In this document: positions 23,104 through 31,897 of the stretch, in pieces
Numbering within the stretch: position 1 is the stretch's first letter
Layout: each line of letters opens with the position of its first letter
Assembly (NCBI GenBank): GCA_039196715.1
Contig: JBCCUP010000041.1
Span: forward strand, 1-41,096
Source: Pseudomonadota bacterium
GTDB taxonomy: Bacteria > Pseudomonadota > Gammaproteobacteria > CALCKW01
Direction: 5' to 3'
DNA: 41,096 bases
Notes under the pieces: model-generated
The model's input: the letters and a program-made list of their open reading frames with translations, nothing else
What the model was told of the DNA's origin: nothing
The model's database searches: none
Position numbers and translations under genes: made by a program

Positions 23104-23130
23104 TTGACAATGTATACATAAAATTATACA
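23104..23130 (+). promoter_or_regulatory. Putative tctC promoter with TGTATACA palindrome in the spacer
   Basis: A consensus -35 TTGACA (23104-23109) lies in an AT-rich stretch. A weak -10 (TATACA, 23125-23130, 15-bp spacer) and the 8-bp palindrome TGTATACA (23111-23118) between them suggest an operator that blocks polymerase. The same GTATAC core precedes the FadR-type regulator gene. The exact -10 is uncertain. Confidence 0.55.
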
Positions 23131-23170
23131 AATAGCCCACCCAACGTCAGAGCTGAAGGAGGATCAACGC

Positions 23171-24178
23171 ATGGGAACACCGTTCAAGTTCATGGCCGCC
23201 GCGGTGGCCGCACTCGCCAGTGCCAGCGGCGCCGCCGTTGCACAGGACTACCCCTACCGCGACATCACCACCGCTGTGGTGTGGGGTGCCGGTGGCGGCA
23301 CCGACTCGATCAACCGCATGATCATGGCCGAGATGGAGCAGCACCTGCCGGTCTCGATCAACGTCATCAACCAGACCGGCGGCGTCGCCGGCTCGAACGG
23401 CATGGTCTACGTGATGAACCAGCCCGACGACGGCTACACCCTGGTGGGCCTGTCGGAGTCGAACGTCACCGCGGCCGTGCAGGGCGGCTGGGACCAGAAG
23501 TTCGACTACTGGTACCCGTTCATTGTCGGCGGCTCGCCCGACCTGATCTCGGTGCCCGCCAACAGCCCCTATGACTCGCTCGAGGCCCTGGTGGACGCGG
23601 CCAAAGCGGCGCCCGGCACCATCACGGCGGCGGCCTCCGGCGCGGGCAGCATCCACCACCTCAACCTGCTGGCAATCGAGAACGGCTCGGGCGCGAGTTT
23701 TCGTTTCATTCCCTACAAGGGCTCGGCACCGAGCCAGGAAGCCGCGCTCGCCGGCGAGATCGAACTGGTCGTCACGTCACTCGCCGAGCAGGCTGCGCTG
23801 ATCGAGGGCGGTGAGCTCAAACCGCTCGCCATGCTGACGCCGGACAGCGTCGAGATCGCGGGCATGACCGTGCCCTCGGCCTTCGACAGCTACGACGGCC
23901 TCGACCAGTACCTGCCGCTGATGCAGGCCATCGGCTTCGCCGTGCACAACTCGGCGCCGGACAACGTCAAGGCGGTGCTCGGCAGCGCGTTCGAACAAGC
24001 CATCGCCTCGAGCACGGTGGCCGACTGGGCCACTGCCAACAACTACGCGGTGAGCGGTGTGTACGGCGAGGCCGCGCAGGCGACCTTCTCGACACTCGAG
24101 AGCAACTTCGCCTACACCCTGCAGGCGCTCGGCGCGACCACCGTCGACCCGGCCACGCTTGGCATAGCCAAGCCCTGA
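23171..24178 (+). CDS. tctC: TTT transporter substrate-binding protein (TctC/Bug family)
   Basis: A 335-aa periplasmic receptor for a tripartite tricarboxylate transporter. A signal peptide covers about 1-25 (FMAAAVAALASASGAAVAQD). The Bug-type ligand loops are visible: VVWGAGGGTDSINRMI near the N-terminus, NQTGGVAGSNGMVYVMNQPDDGYTL, and GSIHHLNLLAIENGSGASFRFIPYKGSAPSQEAALAGEIEL. It should bind a carboxylic acid, possibly citrate, tartrate or a related compound. The strong GAAGGAGGA site just before the ATG predicts high expression, as usual for the binding protein. It heads tctC-tctB-tctA. Confidence 0.92.
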   Translation: MGTPFKFMAAAVAALASASGAAVAQDYPYRDITTAVVWGAGGGTDSINRMIMAEMEQHLPVSINVINQTGGVAGSNGMVYVMNQPDDGYTLVGLSESNVTAAVQGGWDQKFDYWYPFIVGGSPDLISVPANSPYDSLEALVDAAKAAPGTITAAASGAGSIHHLNLLAIENGSGASFRFIPYKGSAPSQEAALAGEIELVVTSLAEQAALIEGGELKPLAMLTPDSVEIAGMTVPSAFDSYDGLDQYLPLMQAIGFAVHNSAPDNVKAVLGSAFEQAIASSTVADWATANNYAVSGVYGEAAQATFSTLESNFAYTLQALGATTVDPATLGIAKP

Positions 24179-24241
24179 CGGCCCACGCGGACGGTGTGCC
24201 TGGGCGCTGGCCCGGGCGCGCCCCGCACCGAGACCGCACCC

Positions 24242-24991
24242 ATGACCGCAACCGACGACACCGCCACGCGCCGCGCCCGGGACGTCTGGGCCGCCCTGGT
24301 GCTGATGGGCGTGTCCGTGTTCTTTCTCTGGCAGACCGCCGACATCCCGCTCTTCGGTGACAACCGCGCCGGTGTGCGCGGCACGGACTGGTTCACCTCG
24401 GCCGCGTTGGTGCCGCTCGGGGTGTTCGGCGCCATGCTGTTGTTGTCGGGCGGGCTGCTGGTCACGGCGTTGCGGGCCGTTGGCTGGCGACGGGCGCTGC
24501 GCCTTGACGGGCTCGGCATCACGCGCGACGCGGCGCGGCGTTTCACCACGCTCGTCGCGGTGCTCGCGGCCTACATCGTCGGCCTGGTGCCGCGGGTCGA
24601 TTTCATTCTCGCGAGTGCGCTGCTGATCTCCGCGCTCGTCTACGGCTACTACGGCGACCACCCGCGGCGCGCTTGGGTGGCGGCGGGCGCGGTGGCGGCA
24701 CCGGCGGCCTTCGCGTTGGTGGCTTTTCCCGCGCAGCGCGACTGGGGCGCGCACACCGACGACACCGTCACGCTCGGCGTCTGGCTCGGCCTGACAGCGC
24801 TGGTGGTCCACGCGGCGCGCCGCGAACCGGTGCTGCGGGTGGTGCCGGTGTTGTCGATTGTGGCGCCGACGCTGCTCGTTTGTGCGATGGCCTTCGGATT
24901 CCGGCAGAACGTGCCGGCCCGGACGGGGCTGGTGTTCAAGCAGATCGAATACCACTACTTCGTCACCCTCAAACCGCTGTTTGCCCGGTGA
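24242..24991 (+). CDS. tctB: TTT transporter small membrane subunit (TctB)
   Basis: A 249-aa membrane protein of the TctB family, larger than the common 150-aa form. Hydrophobic segments lie at about 17-36 (ALVLMGVSVFFLWQTA), 57-77, 100-118 (LVAVLAAYIVGLVPRVDF), 120-135, 140-160, 170-190 and 205-220. The N-terminal signature RARDVWAALVLMGVSVFFLWQTADIP, then LFGDNRAGVRGTDWF, matches the TctB start. The ATG at 24242 is chosen because homology begins there. Its stop overlaps the beginning of the tctA leader by a few bases, so TctB and TctA are coupled. Confidence 0.82.
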   Translation: MTATDDTATRRARDVWAALVLMGVSVFFLWQTADIPLFGDNRAGVRGTDWFTSAALVPLGVFGAMLLLSGGLLVTALRAVGWRRALRLDGLGITRDAARRFTTLVAVLAAYIVGLVPRVDFILASALLISALVYGYYGDHPRRAWVAAGAVAAPAAFALVAFPAQRDWGAHTDDTVTLGVWLGLTALVVHAARREPVLRVVPVLSIVAPTLLVCAMAFGFRQNVPARTGLVFKQIEYHYFVTLKPLFAR

Positions 24992-24998
24992 GCTGCCC

Positions 24999-26489
24999 GT
25001 GTTTGTCGAGCAACTGACCGCCTTCGCCGCCGTGTTCACGGCGCTGGTCGCCGACCCGACCACCTACCTCTACCTGGTGTCGTCGGTGTTCCTCGGCATC
25101 ACTTTCGGCGCCCTGCCGGGGCTGACGGCGACGCTGGCGGTGACCATCCTCACGGGCTTCTTCGGCAACAAGATCCCCTTCGACTACGCGCTGATTGCGC
25201 TGATCGGCGCCTACGTCGGCGCGATCTACGGCGGCTCCTACCCGTCGATTCTCTTGAACATACCGGGAACTGCAGCGAGCGCCGCAACGGCCATGGACGG
25301 CTACCCGTTGGCACGCGCGGGCCGGGGTGGGGAGGCGCTCGGATTGACCACCACGGCCAGTGTCATCGGGACTTTGATCGGCACGGTCGCGCTGTTGGCG
25401 TTCTCGTGGGTGCTGCTGCTGATCGCCAAGAACATTGCAAGCCCGGAGAAGGCCCTGCTGGCGCTGTTCGGCATCCTGCTCTCGGGCACGCTGATGAGCG
25501 AGGACCTCGTGATCAAGGGCTGGCTCTCGGGGCTGATCGGGCTCGGCATGGCGATGGTCGGGCTCGACCCGCTGCTGAGTGAACCGCGCTACACCTTCGG
25601 CTGGTCGTACCTGCTGTCGGGCTTTCAGGTGGTGCCGGTGTTGATGGGCGCCTTTGCCGTGCCGCAGATCATCGAGGGCATGCGCCACGTGGCGCGCGGC
25701 ACGGTGCAGCCGCTGACCGGCCGCATCGCACCGAACGTCGCGACCGTGCGCCGCCACTTGCCGACCATCGGCCGCTCGGGCCTGATCGGCACCGGCGTCG
25801 GCGCGCTGCCGGGGGTGGGCGAGGACGTCGCCGGCTGGGTCAGCTACGGCGTCGGCAAGAACCTCAGCCGCGAGGGGCAGCGCTTCGGCAAGGGCAGTTT
25901 CGACGGCTTGCTCTCCTCGGAAACCGCCAACAACGCCTGCATCGGCGGCGCGCTGATCCCGCTGCTGGTGCTCGGCATCCCGGGCTCGCCGCCCGCGGCC
26001 GCGCTGCTCGGCGCACTGAAACTCAACAACGTCATCCCGGGCCCCACCATCGACCCGGTGATCATCCTGCAGGTGGTCGCCATCCTGATCCTGTCGTCGG
26101 TGACGCTGCTGATCATGGGCCTCTACACCGCGCGCGTCTTCGTGCGCATCCTGACCATCCCGCAGACGCTGTTCCTGCCCGTGGTCATGGTGCTGACCAC
26201 GCTCGGCTCGTTCAGTGTCGGCGGCGGCATCAACGACCTCTACCTCATGCTCGCGGTCGGGGTGGTTGCCTACTTCCTCGGCGTGTTGAAGTTTCCGATC
26301 GCGCCGCTCGTGATCGGGGTGATCCTCGGTGGCCTGTTCGACGAGAGCCTGCGCCGCGCGCTGCTGATCACCGGCGGCGACCTGAGCGAGGCGTTGGCCC
26401 GGCCTGGCGCGGCGCTGCTGATGACCCTCAACGTCGCGCTGGTGCTGAGCCAGGTGCCGGCGATCAAGCGGCGGTTCCGCCGCGGCTGA
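24999..26489 (+). CDS. tctA: TTT transporter large membrane subunit (TctA)
   Basis: A 496-aa membrane permease with about twelve helices. Diagnostic motifs are LGITFGALPGLTATLAVTIL near 35-55, YVGAIYGGSYPSILLNIPGT, DGYPLARAGRGGEALGL, TGVGALPGVGEDVAGWVSYG, SSETANNACIGGALIPLLVLGIPGSPPAAALLGAL and a typical C-terminal half. The GTG at 24999 gives a normal TctA N-terminus 7 bases after the tctB stop. The translocation path for the carboxylate is built from this protein with TctB, energised by ion gradients. Confidence 0.93.
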   Translation: MFVEQLTAFAAVFTALVADPTTYLYLVSSVFLGITFGALPGLTATLAVTILTGFFGNKIPFDYALIALIGAYVGAIYGGSYPSILLNIPGTAASAATAMDGYPLARAGRGGEALGLTTTASVIGTLIGTVALLAFSWVLLLIAKNIASPEKALLALFGILLSGTLMSEDLVIKGWLSGLIGLGMAMVGLDPLLSEPRYTFGWSYLLSGFQVVPVLMGAFAVPQIIEGMRHVARGTVQPLTGRIAPNVATVRRHLPTIGRSGLIGTGVGALPGVGEDVAGWVSYGVGKNLSREGQRFGKGSFDGLLSSETANNACIGGALIPLLVLGIPGSPPAAALLGALKLNNVIPGPTIDPVIILQVVAILILSSVTLLIMGLYTARVFVRILTIPQTLFLPVVMVLTTLGSFSVGGGINDLYLMLAVGVVAYFLGVLKFPIAPLVIGVILGGLFDESLRRALLITGGDLSEALARPGAALLMTLNVALVLSQVPAIKRRFRRG

Positions 26490-26564
26490 GCAAACCGGCG
26501 CGCGAGACCCGCCGGCCGCGCGGCAGCTACACTGGCACCCAGCCGCCGACCGAAGGGCTCCACC

Positions 26565-26984
26565 GTGGACACCGCGCGCTTCACCCTCAGACGGGACACC
26601 CCCGACGCCGCCGAGTTTGCGGCGCTGCGCGCGGCTGTGGGCTGGGGCCGTGTGGAGACTGCTGTGGCGCAACGCGCGCTCGACTGTGGCCTCTGCTGCG
26701 TCACCGTGCGCGAGGGCGAGACTCTCGTTGGCGTTGGCCGTGTGGTGGGCGATGGGGCGTTGTACTTCTACATTCAGGACCTCGCCGTCGCGCCCGCGTA
26801 TCAAGGCCTCGGGATCGGCGCCGAAATCCTCCAGGAGATCGAGCGGTTTTTGCGTACAGACGCGCCGGCCGGTGCCACGGTAGGGTTGTTGGCGGCCCGC
26901 GGCAAAGAGGCGTTCTACGCCCGCGCCGGCTACGTCGAGCGCACGGGCGAACCGCTCGGCAAAGGCATGTGCAAATTCGTGTGA
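26565..26984 (+). CDS. GNAT-family N-acetyltransferase
   Basis: A 139-aa acyl-CoA-dependent acetyltransferase. Motif A, the acetyl-CoA pyrophosphate loop, is seen as AYQGLGIGAEILQEIERFL (about 79-97), preceded by YIQDLAVAP, and the C-terminal FYARAGYVERTGE is the usual GNAT end. The small size points to single-domain enzymes that modify amino acids, antibiotics or peptides. The GTG start lies 76 bases after tctA; the TACACT element at about 26527 could be a -10 for it. Substrate unknown. Confidence 0.85.
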   Translation: MDTARFTLRRDTPDAAEFAALRAAVGWGRVETAVAQRALDCGLCCVTVREGETLVGVGRVVGDGALYFYIQDLAVAPAYQGLGIGAEILQEIERFLRTDAPAGATVGLLAARGKEAFYARAGYVERTGEPLGKGMCKFV

Positions 26985-27018
26985 GGGCAGGGCCCCACCG
27001 ACAGAACGGTAGAGCGAT

Positions 27019-27504
27019 ATGGTGAGCAAAGCGGGGGTTCGGGTGCTGGCGGCGTTGGCGGTGCTCGTCGTGAGCGGCTGTTCGACGGCGTTCAAGGGCG
27101 AGGTCCTCACCGGCGAGATCGTCGCCGACGACTGGCGCATGCCGATCGCACCGGCCTACGACGCCTTCTTCGACGACACGCTCTACTCGATCCAGCGCGA
27201 GGGCATGGTGGGTGCCTTCCAGATCAGCACGGTGTCCAAGACGGGTGGCGCGGTCACCGAGGCTGACATCAACAAGATGGCCGAGCCCTTCATCCGCCGC
27301 CGCGCCACCCTCGAGTCCATGCCAATGGCGGATGGCATCGCCTACCGCACCGTGTTCAGCGACACCGGCGTGCATTGGCGCGCCTGGTACTTCGGTGTCG
27401 ACAACACCGTGGTGTTCGTCACCTACAGCGCCTACGAGCGCGAGCTGAACCGCGCCGAACTCGACGAGATCGAGTCCATGGTCGCGCGCTTTCGCGCCAC
27501 CTGA
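27019..27504 (+). CDS. Predicted lipoprotein, unknown function
   Basis: A 161-aa protein with a type-II signal peptide (VRVLAALAVLVVSGCS, Cys21). The mature domain has FKGEVLTGEIVADDWRMPIAP, SIQREGMVGAFQISTVSK and a C-terminal FVTYSAYERELNRAELDEIESMVARFR, a small mixed alpha/beta layout. I do not recognise the family. It starts 34 bp after the GNAT gene in the same direction and may share its transcript. Confidence 0.68.
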   Translation: MVSKAGVRVLAALAVLVVSGCSTAFKGEVLTGEIVADDWRMPIAPAYDAFFDDTLYSIQREGMVGAFQISTVSKTGGAVTEADINKMAEPFIRRRATLESMPMADGIAYRTVFSDTGVHWRAWYFGVDNTVVFVTYSAYERELNRAELDEIESMVARFRAT

Positions 27505-27755
27505 GGCGAGCCCGACCGGGCACAAGGTCCACCGCCGGCCGCGCGGCGTACCAGCTTTGTAACACGACCGACATGCGATTTGGTGCGTCTGTACCAATGT
27601 TGCGGTATTCGCGCACGGTGGACCAACTGGGCTATCAGCCGTCGCCGCATGGTGCGCTAGGGTGCCGCTAGCTCCTGTGTGCGCGAGGTAAGCGGTCTGC
27701 GCAGTTGGTCCGGTAGCTGGTGTTCCCCATCAACGTGTTACCGGAGCTGCAGTCC

Positions 27756-28898
27756 ATGCAATGTGCTCGCGCGTCCTCTCGTGAATTCCGCCTGGCCCGG
27801 ACGGCCAGCCTGTCGGCCCTGCTGGTGGCGCTGTGTGTTGGTGTGGCGCACGCGGACTCGCCACTGATTGATCCCCCACGCGGCTGGCAAGGCGGGAACA
27901 CGCCGCGGGTGAACTACGACGGCACACCTGGCGAACGCATCAGCGACAGCTGTGCCCACTTTGGCACTACCTTCAAACGATGGGCTAGCCAAACCACGAC
28001 GATTGATGCGCGCGGGCACGAGAAACGGACCTGGGACGGCGAATGCGAGACCGGTCGACGCATTCGGTTGCAAGAGAATGCGTACTGCCCAGGCAACCGT
28101 GGACTGCGCTGGTCGAGTGCGAGTGAGCCGCAGTTGTGCAGTGTTGGTACGGCCGGTGGTCCCGTCGAGTCGGTGACCAACCCCCAGTTGGGCTGCACAA
28201 CTGGCAACCCGATCCACCTCGCCTCGGGCACCAAGATTCAACGGGAGACCGACTACCGCGTCAGCGACTTGCTGCAGTTCACGCGCTTTTACCGCCACCG
28301 TGCGGTCAGCGGCGAAAACGGGGCCGAGCCGGTGCTCGACGCCTTGTACGGCCGATGGACGCACACCTACTCACGCGCCTTGTTCTTCACATGGTCAGCC
28401 GGCTACGAAGACGAATCCTCGTTGCCGGGCCACATCTTTGTCACGCGCCCCGATGGTCGCCAGGCGCTTTACCTGCGCCAGGGCGACAACGCCGTGTGGC
28501 GGCCGCTCAACGCGGAAAACGCCGAACTCACGCGCGCGTCCGACGGCACCTGGCGGCTGCGCAACCCGCAGAACGAGACCGAGCACTACGATGCCTCCGG
28601 CGCGTTGACGCGCATCACCGAGGTGGGCGGCTACCACGTCACGCTGACCCGCAGCGCCGACACCATCGTGGTGCGCGACGCCCATGGCAAGACGCTGCGG
28701 CTCTCACTCGATGCGAACGCCCGTGTCACCACGCTCACCCGCGCCACGGGCGACACTGTCAATTACGCGTACGACGCCAACGGCGTGATCAGCGAAGTCA
28801 CCTACCCCGACAACCGCAGTCGACGCTACACCTACGAGGCGAGCGGCCAACGCTACCTGACCGGCATCGTCAACAATAAATTAGACAGGCACCGTTAG
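27756..28898 (+). pseudogene. Truncated RHS/YD-repeat protein (DUF6531), interrupted by a REP/RAYT element end
   Basis: The 380-aa reading frame has a signal peptide (SLSALLVALCVGVAHAD), a DUF6531-type block (CTTGNPIHLASGTKIQRETDY, about 146-166, followed by FTRFYRHR) and the first YD-type repeats (YDASGALTRI, NYAYDANGVISEVTYPD, RYTYEASGQRYLTGIV). Proteins of this family normally run well over 1,000 residues and end in a toxin or effector domain. Here the frame stops right after GIVNN, where the sequence changes to TTAGACAGGCACCGTTAG (28881-28898), the RAYT-associated repeat. It is therefore most likely a 5' fragment of a disrupted gene. The ATG at 27756 has a GGAG site. Confidence 0.8.
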
Positions 28899-29004
28899 TA
28901 GGCAGTGCAATTTTTTTGCTGAGTTAGTCCCCGCAAACCTAAGAAAGAGTGTTGTTGTTCGTGCGATAGCGCAGTTCTCTTTGTCTGTCACAGTCAGAAC
29001 TGCG
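28883..29004. repeat. REP-like repeat AGACAGGCACCGTT and CGCAGTTCT hairpin downstream of RAYT copy 2
   Basis: AGACAGGCACCGTT (28883-28896) differs by one base from the 11104-11250 repeat and marks the junction with the truncated RHS gene. A separate inverted repeat, CGCAGTTCT (28970-28978) and AGAACTGCG (28996-29004), a 9-bp stem with a 17-base loop, lies between it and the RAYT stop codon. Confidence 0.7.
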
Positions 29005-29073
29005 GTGTGGCCAAACAGCGACCAACGCAAGCAGCCGCGATGCCGCGGCGGGTTATGTTTGATTGGTTAGAGG

Positions 29074-30042
29074 TCAGGCGGCGATCAGCGGCGGCGATCG
29101 ACTGCGCGTTTTTCCCACGTTGCGCGTGGCTTGCCGGATCGCTTCTTCGGTGCCGACCCAGTTCCGAAATGCCCCTTCGAACTCGGTTGCAATGGTCAAC
29201 CAGGTATCCGCGTCAATGCCGAGGCGTGTGAGGATCGGCGGTAGCGATTCGTCAATGGCCCCGCGTTTCCCGTTGCGCACGACACGACCTGTGAGATCGA
29301 CAAGCTCGATGTAGTGCTCGAGCGCGAAGGGAATACCGTCGGGCTTGTCTCGGTTCGCGCTTCCCTGAAACCGCATCAGCTCGGCTGGAATGCTGCCGTC
29401 CTTCGCTTTTTCTATTCGCCGCTTGATGCTCGTGTGCTCACTTGTCTCGGGCGTATCAGCGAGCTTGGCGCGAACGGGGTTGAGATCAACATAAGCCATC
29501 GCTGATAGCACTGCGGCCTCGTCGAGCAGTGCCTGGCTCTTGAACCGGCCTTCCCAAAAAGCGCCAGTGCAGTGGTCCTCTGCGTTGGCGCGCCGTGCGA
29601 TAGGCTCGTTCACGCAGCGCATGAACCAGGAAATGTCCGTCAGGCGCTCGCGCCAGACCACAGCACAGGCGTGCACGTGGGTCACTTCGCCGCTGGTCAG
29701 GGTGTTTCGTGCGTGGAGATACCGCTGACTGAGCCGCGAGCCGGTGAACAGCCAATGCCACCGCTCTATTACCTCGTCTGTGCTCCAGGTAGCAGCGCGC
29801 TCGAGATCGACGCGCAAAACCAGGTGGTAGTGGTTGGACATGATGGCGTAGGCAGCGACATCGATGGCGAAGACACGGGCAACCGCCACAACACGCTTCT
29901 CAACCCACGGCCTGCGGTGCTCGTAGTCCTGACCGGAGTACGCATCCTCGCCGCACAGGAACGCCCTGCGAACGCAGCGAGACACCACGTGGTACCAAGG
30001 CGTGTCAGAAAGGGAAATCAGTTGTGCGCGTGGTGTAGGCAC
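29074..30042 (-). CDS. REP-associated tyrosine transposase (RAYT), Y1/HUH family, copy 2
   Basis: A 322-aa homologue of the transposase at 12378-13346, with the same length and closely similar sequence throughout. HUH site: MSNHYHLVLRVD. Catalytic Tyr: AMAYVDLNPVRAKL. N-terminal signature: TPWYHVVSRCVRRAFLCG. The GTG at 30042 aligns exactly with the ATG of copy 1 (MPTPR versus VPTPR), so the longer frame from 30105 is not used. It lies between the truncated RHS gene and an AT-rich nuclease fragment, flanked by the GACAGGCAC motif. It is intact and could be active. Confidence 0.88.
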   Translation of the reverse strand: MPTPRAQLISLSDTPWYHVVSRCVRRAFLCGEDAYSGQDYEHRRPWVEKRVVAVARVFAIDVAAYAIMSNHYHLVLRVDLERAATWSTDEVIERWHWLFTGSRLSQRYLHARNTLTSGEVTHVHACAVVWRERLTDISWFMRCVNEPIARRANAEDHCTGAFWEGRFKSQALLDEAAVLSAMAYVDLNPVRAKLADTPETSEHTSIKRRIEKAKDGSIPAELMRFQGSANRDKPDGIPFALEHYIELVDLTGRVVRNGKRGAIDESLPPILTRLGIDADTWLTIATEFEGAFRNWVGTEEAIRQATRNVGKTRSRSPPLIAA

Positions 30043-30173
30043 TGCTTCTGTCGTTAGAGGATGTGGACGTGTGTTTGTACAACACTGCCAGTGGTGACAT
30101 GTCACGATCGCTCAAGCGACACACGCACAACCGGCTTCCCGTGCCAGCATCGTTGCGTTTGTGTGCCAAGGGT

Positions 30174-30610
30174 GGGTGTCTTTAACTTTGATAATATTCT
30201 CGACAATCGTGAGCCTGCGATTGATACATTTGTAGACAGTGGCTTTATCGATCTAAACAATACAGACGGGCCCACATACTGGAGCTCGCAATTTGGTGAA
30301 TCGCCTTTCGATCGAGCCATTGTTGCGGCAGACCGCCCAGAATTTAAGGACAGCAGACAGTATATTATGCGGTCATCTGATCTAGTTCTGCATGATCGCT
30401 ATTTGTCCGATCATCAGATGATCAAGATCAGCGTCAAGCTCTATCTTGATGACAATGACCCAAAGTGAACTGCGCAATTCTCCGATACGTCACTGCTCTA
30501 ATACTGAATTCAATCACGTTTTTTGGAAAGTGATCGCAGGATTTGCGCATGAAAAAAAGGGAGTCGTAGTTGCTTCAGTAAACTTGAAGTGGACGGGTGT
30601 CTTGAACTTT
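30174..30610. repeat. Direct repeat GGGTGTCTT(T/G)AACTTT bracketing the AT-rich island
   Basis: GGGTGTCTTTAACTTT at 30174-30189 and GGGTGTCTTGAACTTT at 30595-30610 match at 15 of 16 bases in the same orientation and lie at the two edges of the AT-rich segment that contains the EEP fragment. They could be ends of a lost element or the two ends of an inserted one. Nothing else recognisable lies in 30469-30594. Confidence 0.55.
30190..30468 (+). pseudogene. C-terminal fragment of an endonuclease/exonuclease/phosphatase (EEP) family gene
   Basis: About 93 codons encode DSGFIDLNNTDGPTYWSSQ, then FDRAIVAADRPEF and RYLSDHQMIKISVKLYL. These resemble the EEP C-terminal half, in which the catalytic Asp-His lies in SDH and an Asp precedes RIV/RAIV. 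The N-terminal half with WN, QE and GDxN motifs is missing; the reading frame upstream is composed of the RAYT flank. The stretch is markedly AT-richer than the rest of the window, pointing to a foreign, decayed remnant. No start codon or ribosome-binding site supports expression. Confidence 0.6.
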
Positions 30611-31897
30611 CTAGTCTTCCGCGACATCGTGCTGTTCGAGCGCGGAATGCAATACTGAGACATTGCCAAAGGTCAGCAGGCTAGCGCAAGTCACACCCAG
30701 CCCAGCGCCCAGCAGCACGGTGATGTTCAGGGCGGAGAGGTTGCCAAAAGCATTGAGTCGCAGAAACAGCAGGCCCAACGCAAGCGCGGGCAACGCACCT
30801 GCGCTGACAAGGCTTTCAAACGCTCCCGCCGCGAACACGAGAATACGCTGCCGTGTCCAAGGCAGTTCCAATCGCCCACGCAAGCTGAGCGGCAGCCAGG
30901 CGAATGTGGTGAAGAGCGCGGGCTCTTGGTCGACGATGCGCGTGAGGTGCCGCGTGTGCGCACAGAAGTAACTACACAACGACAGTAGGATCAGAGGCGA
31001 AGCGAAGATCGCAAGGCTGCCCGGAATTGTCGTGCCGAGGATCGACACTGACCGCGCCGTCGGACTGGACGCGGCAAGGTTGTCGGCCAGGCGTTGTGAC
31101 AGCACGCCGAGCTTGTCGGTGCGAAGCACGCCGCCGTCGTCCGCCAACGTTGGCGCAAAGACCAGCTCGTCGCCTCGGACTGTCACCACTGTGTCGTCAA
31201 AGGACTGCGAACGCACCCAGGTCACAAAATCGCTGTTTTCCAGTTCGATGATGTCCGCCTCGAAGCTCGCGCTGAACACGGGAACCCCGCCAACACGCAC
31301 CGCGTCGAGCAACTCGAAGTGCAGCCCGACCGTGACCGACTCGCCCGGCAAGAAAGACTCCGCCACGAAGGAAAAATCTGTCAGCGCCAAGTCTATTCCC
31401 GCCACCCGACGACCCGCACCTGGGTTGTCTCGGATAAAGGCATCAATCTCGTCGAGCAGTCCGTCTACCCGCGGCACCAGCACTTGCGCATTCGCTGTGA
31501 GCGACAGCCCGTTCAACGCGTTTAGTGAAATCACCGAGGCGTTGTCGACCTCGCTCAGCACCGTGTCCGCGACCAGCACTTTGCCGACGTGGATCGGTTC
31601 TGCGAAAGCCGCCGCCAAGGTGTCGAGTCCGAAAACAAGGTGCGCTTGTTCGTCAAAGTGTTTGGCGATCTGATCGGCAATGGGCTGCAGTACCGCCTCC
31701 CGGGCGGACTCCACCTTCTCAGCCACGAACGCGTCATAGGGGCTCAGGTCGAGGCCAATCAGCCCATTGACTAGCGCTTGCTGGCGAGCTGTGTCCGCAG
31801 GCCGCTCGACCGACAGCGCAAATACGATCGTGACCAACGACACCGTCATAATCAGCCGATGCAGCGTCCGTGTGGATTTCAGGGCATCTTCAATCAC
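30611..31897 (-). CDS. Large membrane-anchored protein of unknown function
   Basis: A 428-aa protein with one N-terminal helix (LHRLIMTVSLVTIVFALSV, about 13-31), a long extracytoplasmic-type region (about 35-300, rich in Asp, Glu, Val and Leu), then C-terminal helices at about 303-320 (LAIFASPLILLSLCSYFC), 358-378 and 381-420. The GTG at 31897 is selected because a near-perfect AAGGAGG lies 5 bases upstream; the longer frame from 31945 lacks such a site. I do not recognise the family. Its end abuts the AT-rich island but the protein appears complete. Confidence 0.65.
   Translation of the reverse strand: MIEDALKSTRTLHRLIMTVSLVTIVFALSVERPADTARQQALVNGLIGLDLSPYDAFVAEKVESAREAVLQPIADQIAKHFDEQAHLVFGLDTLAAAFAEPIHVGKVLVADTVLSEVDNASVISLNALNGLSLTANAQVLVPRVDGLLDEIDAFIRDNPGAGRRVAGIDLALTDFSFVAESFLPGESVTVGLHFELLDAVRVGGVPVFSASFEADIIELENSDFVTWVRSQSFDDTVVTVRGDELVFAPTLADDGGVLRTDKLGVLSQRLADNLAASSPTARSVSILGTTIPGSLAIFASPLILLSLCSYFCAHTRHLTRIVDQEPALFTTFAWLPLSLRGRLELPWTRQRILVFAAGAFESLVSAGALPALALGLLFLRLNAFGNLSALNITVLLGAGLGVTCASLLTFGNVSVLHSALEQHDVAED

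Noticed and set aside
24969-27140. 723-aa open frame on the minus strand
   Set aside because: It lies antisense to tctA, the GNAT gene and part of the lipoprotein gene, has His/Arg/Gln-rich low-complexity composition and no domain; it is a GC-codon shadow.
30446-30658. 70-aa open frame in the AT-rich island
   Set aside because: It overlaps the nuclease fragment and the end of the opposite membrane-protein gene; no recognisable features.
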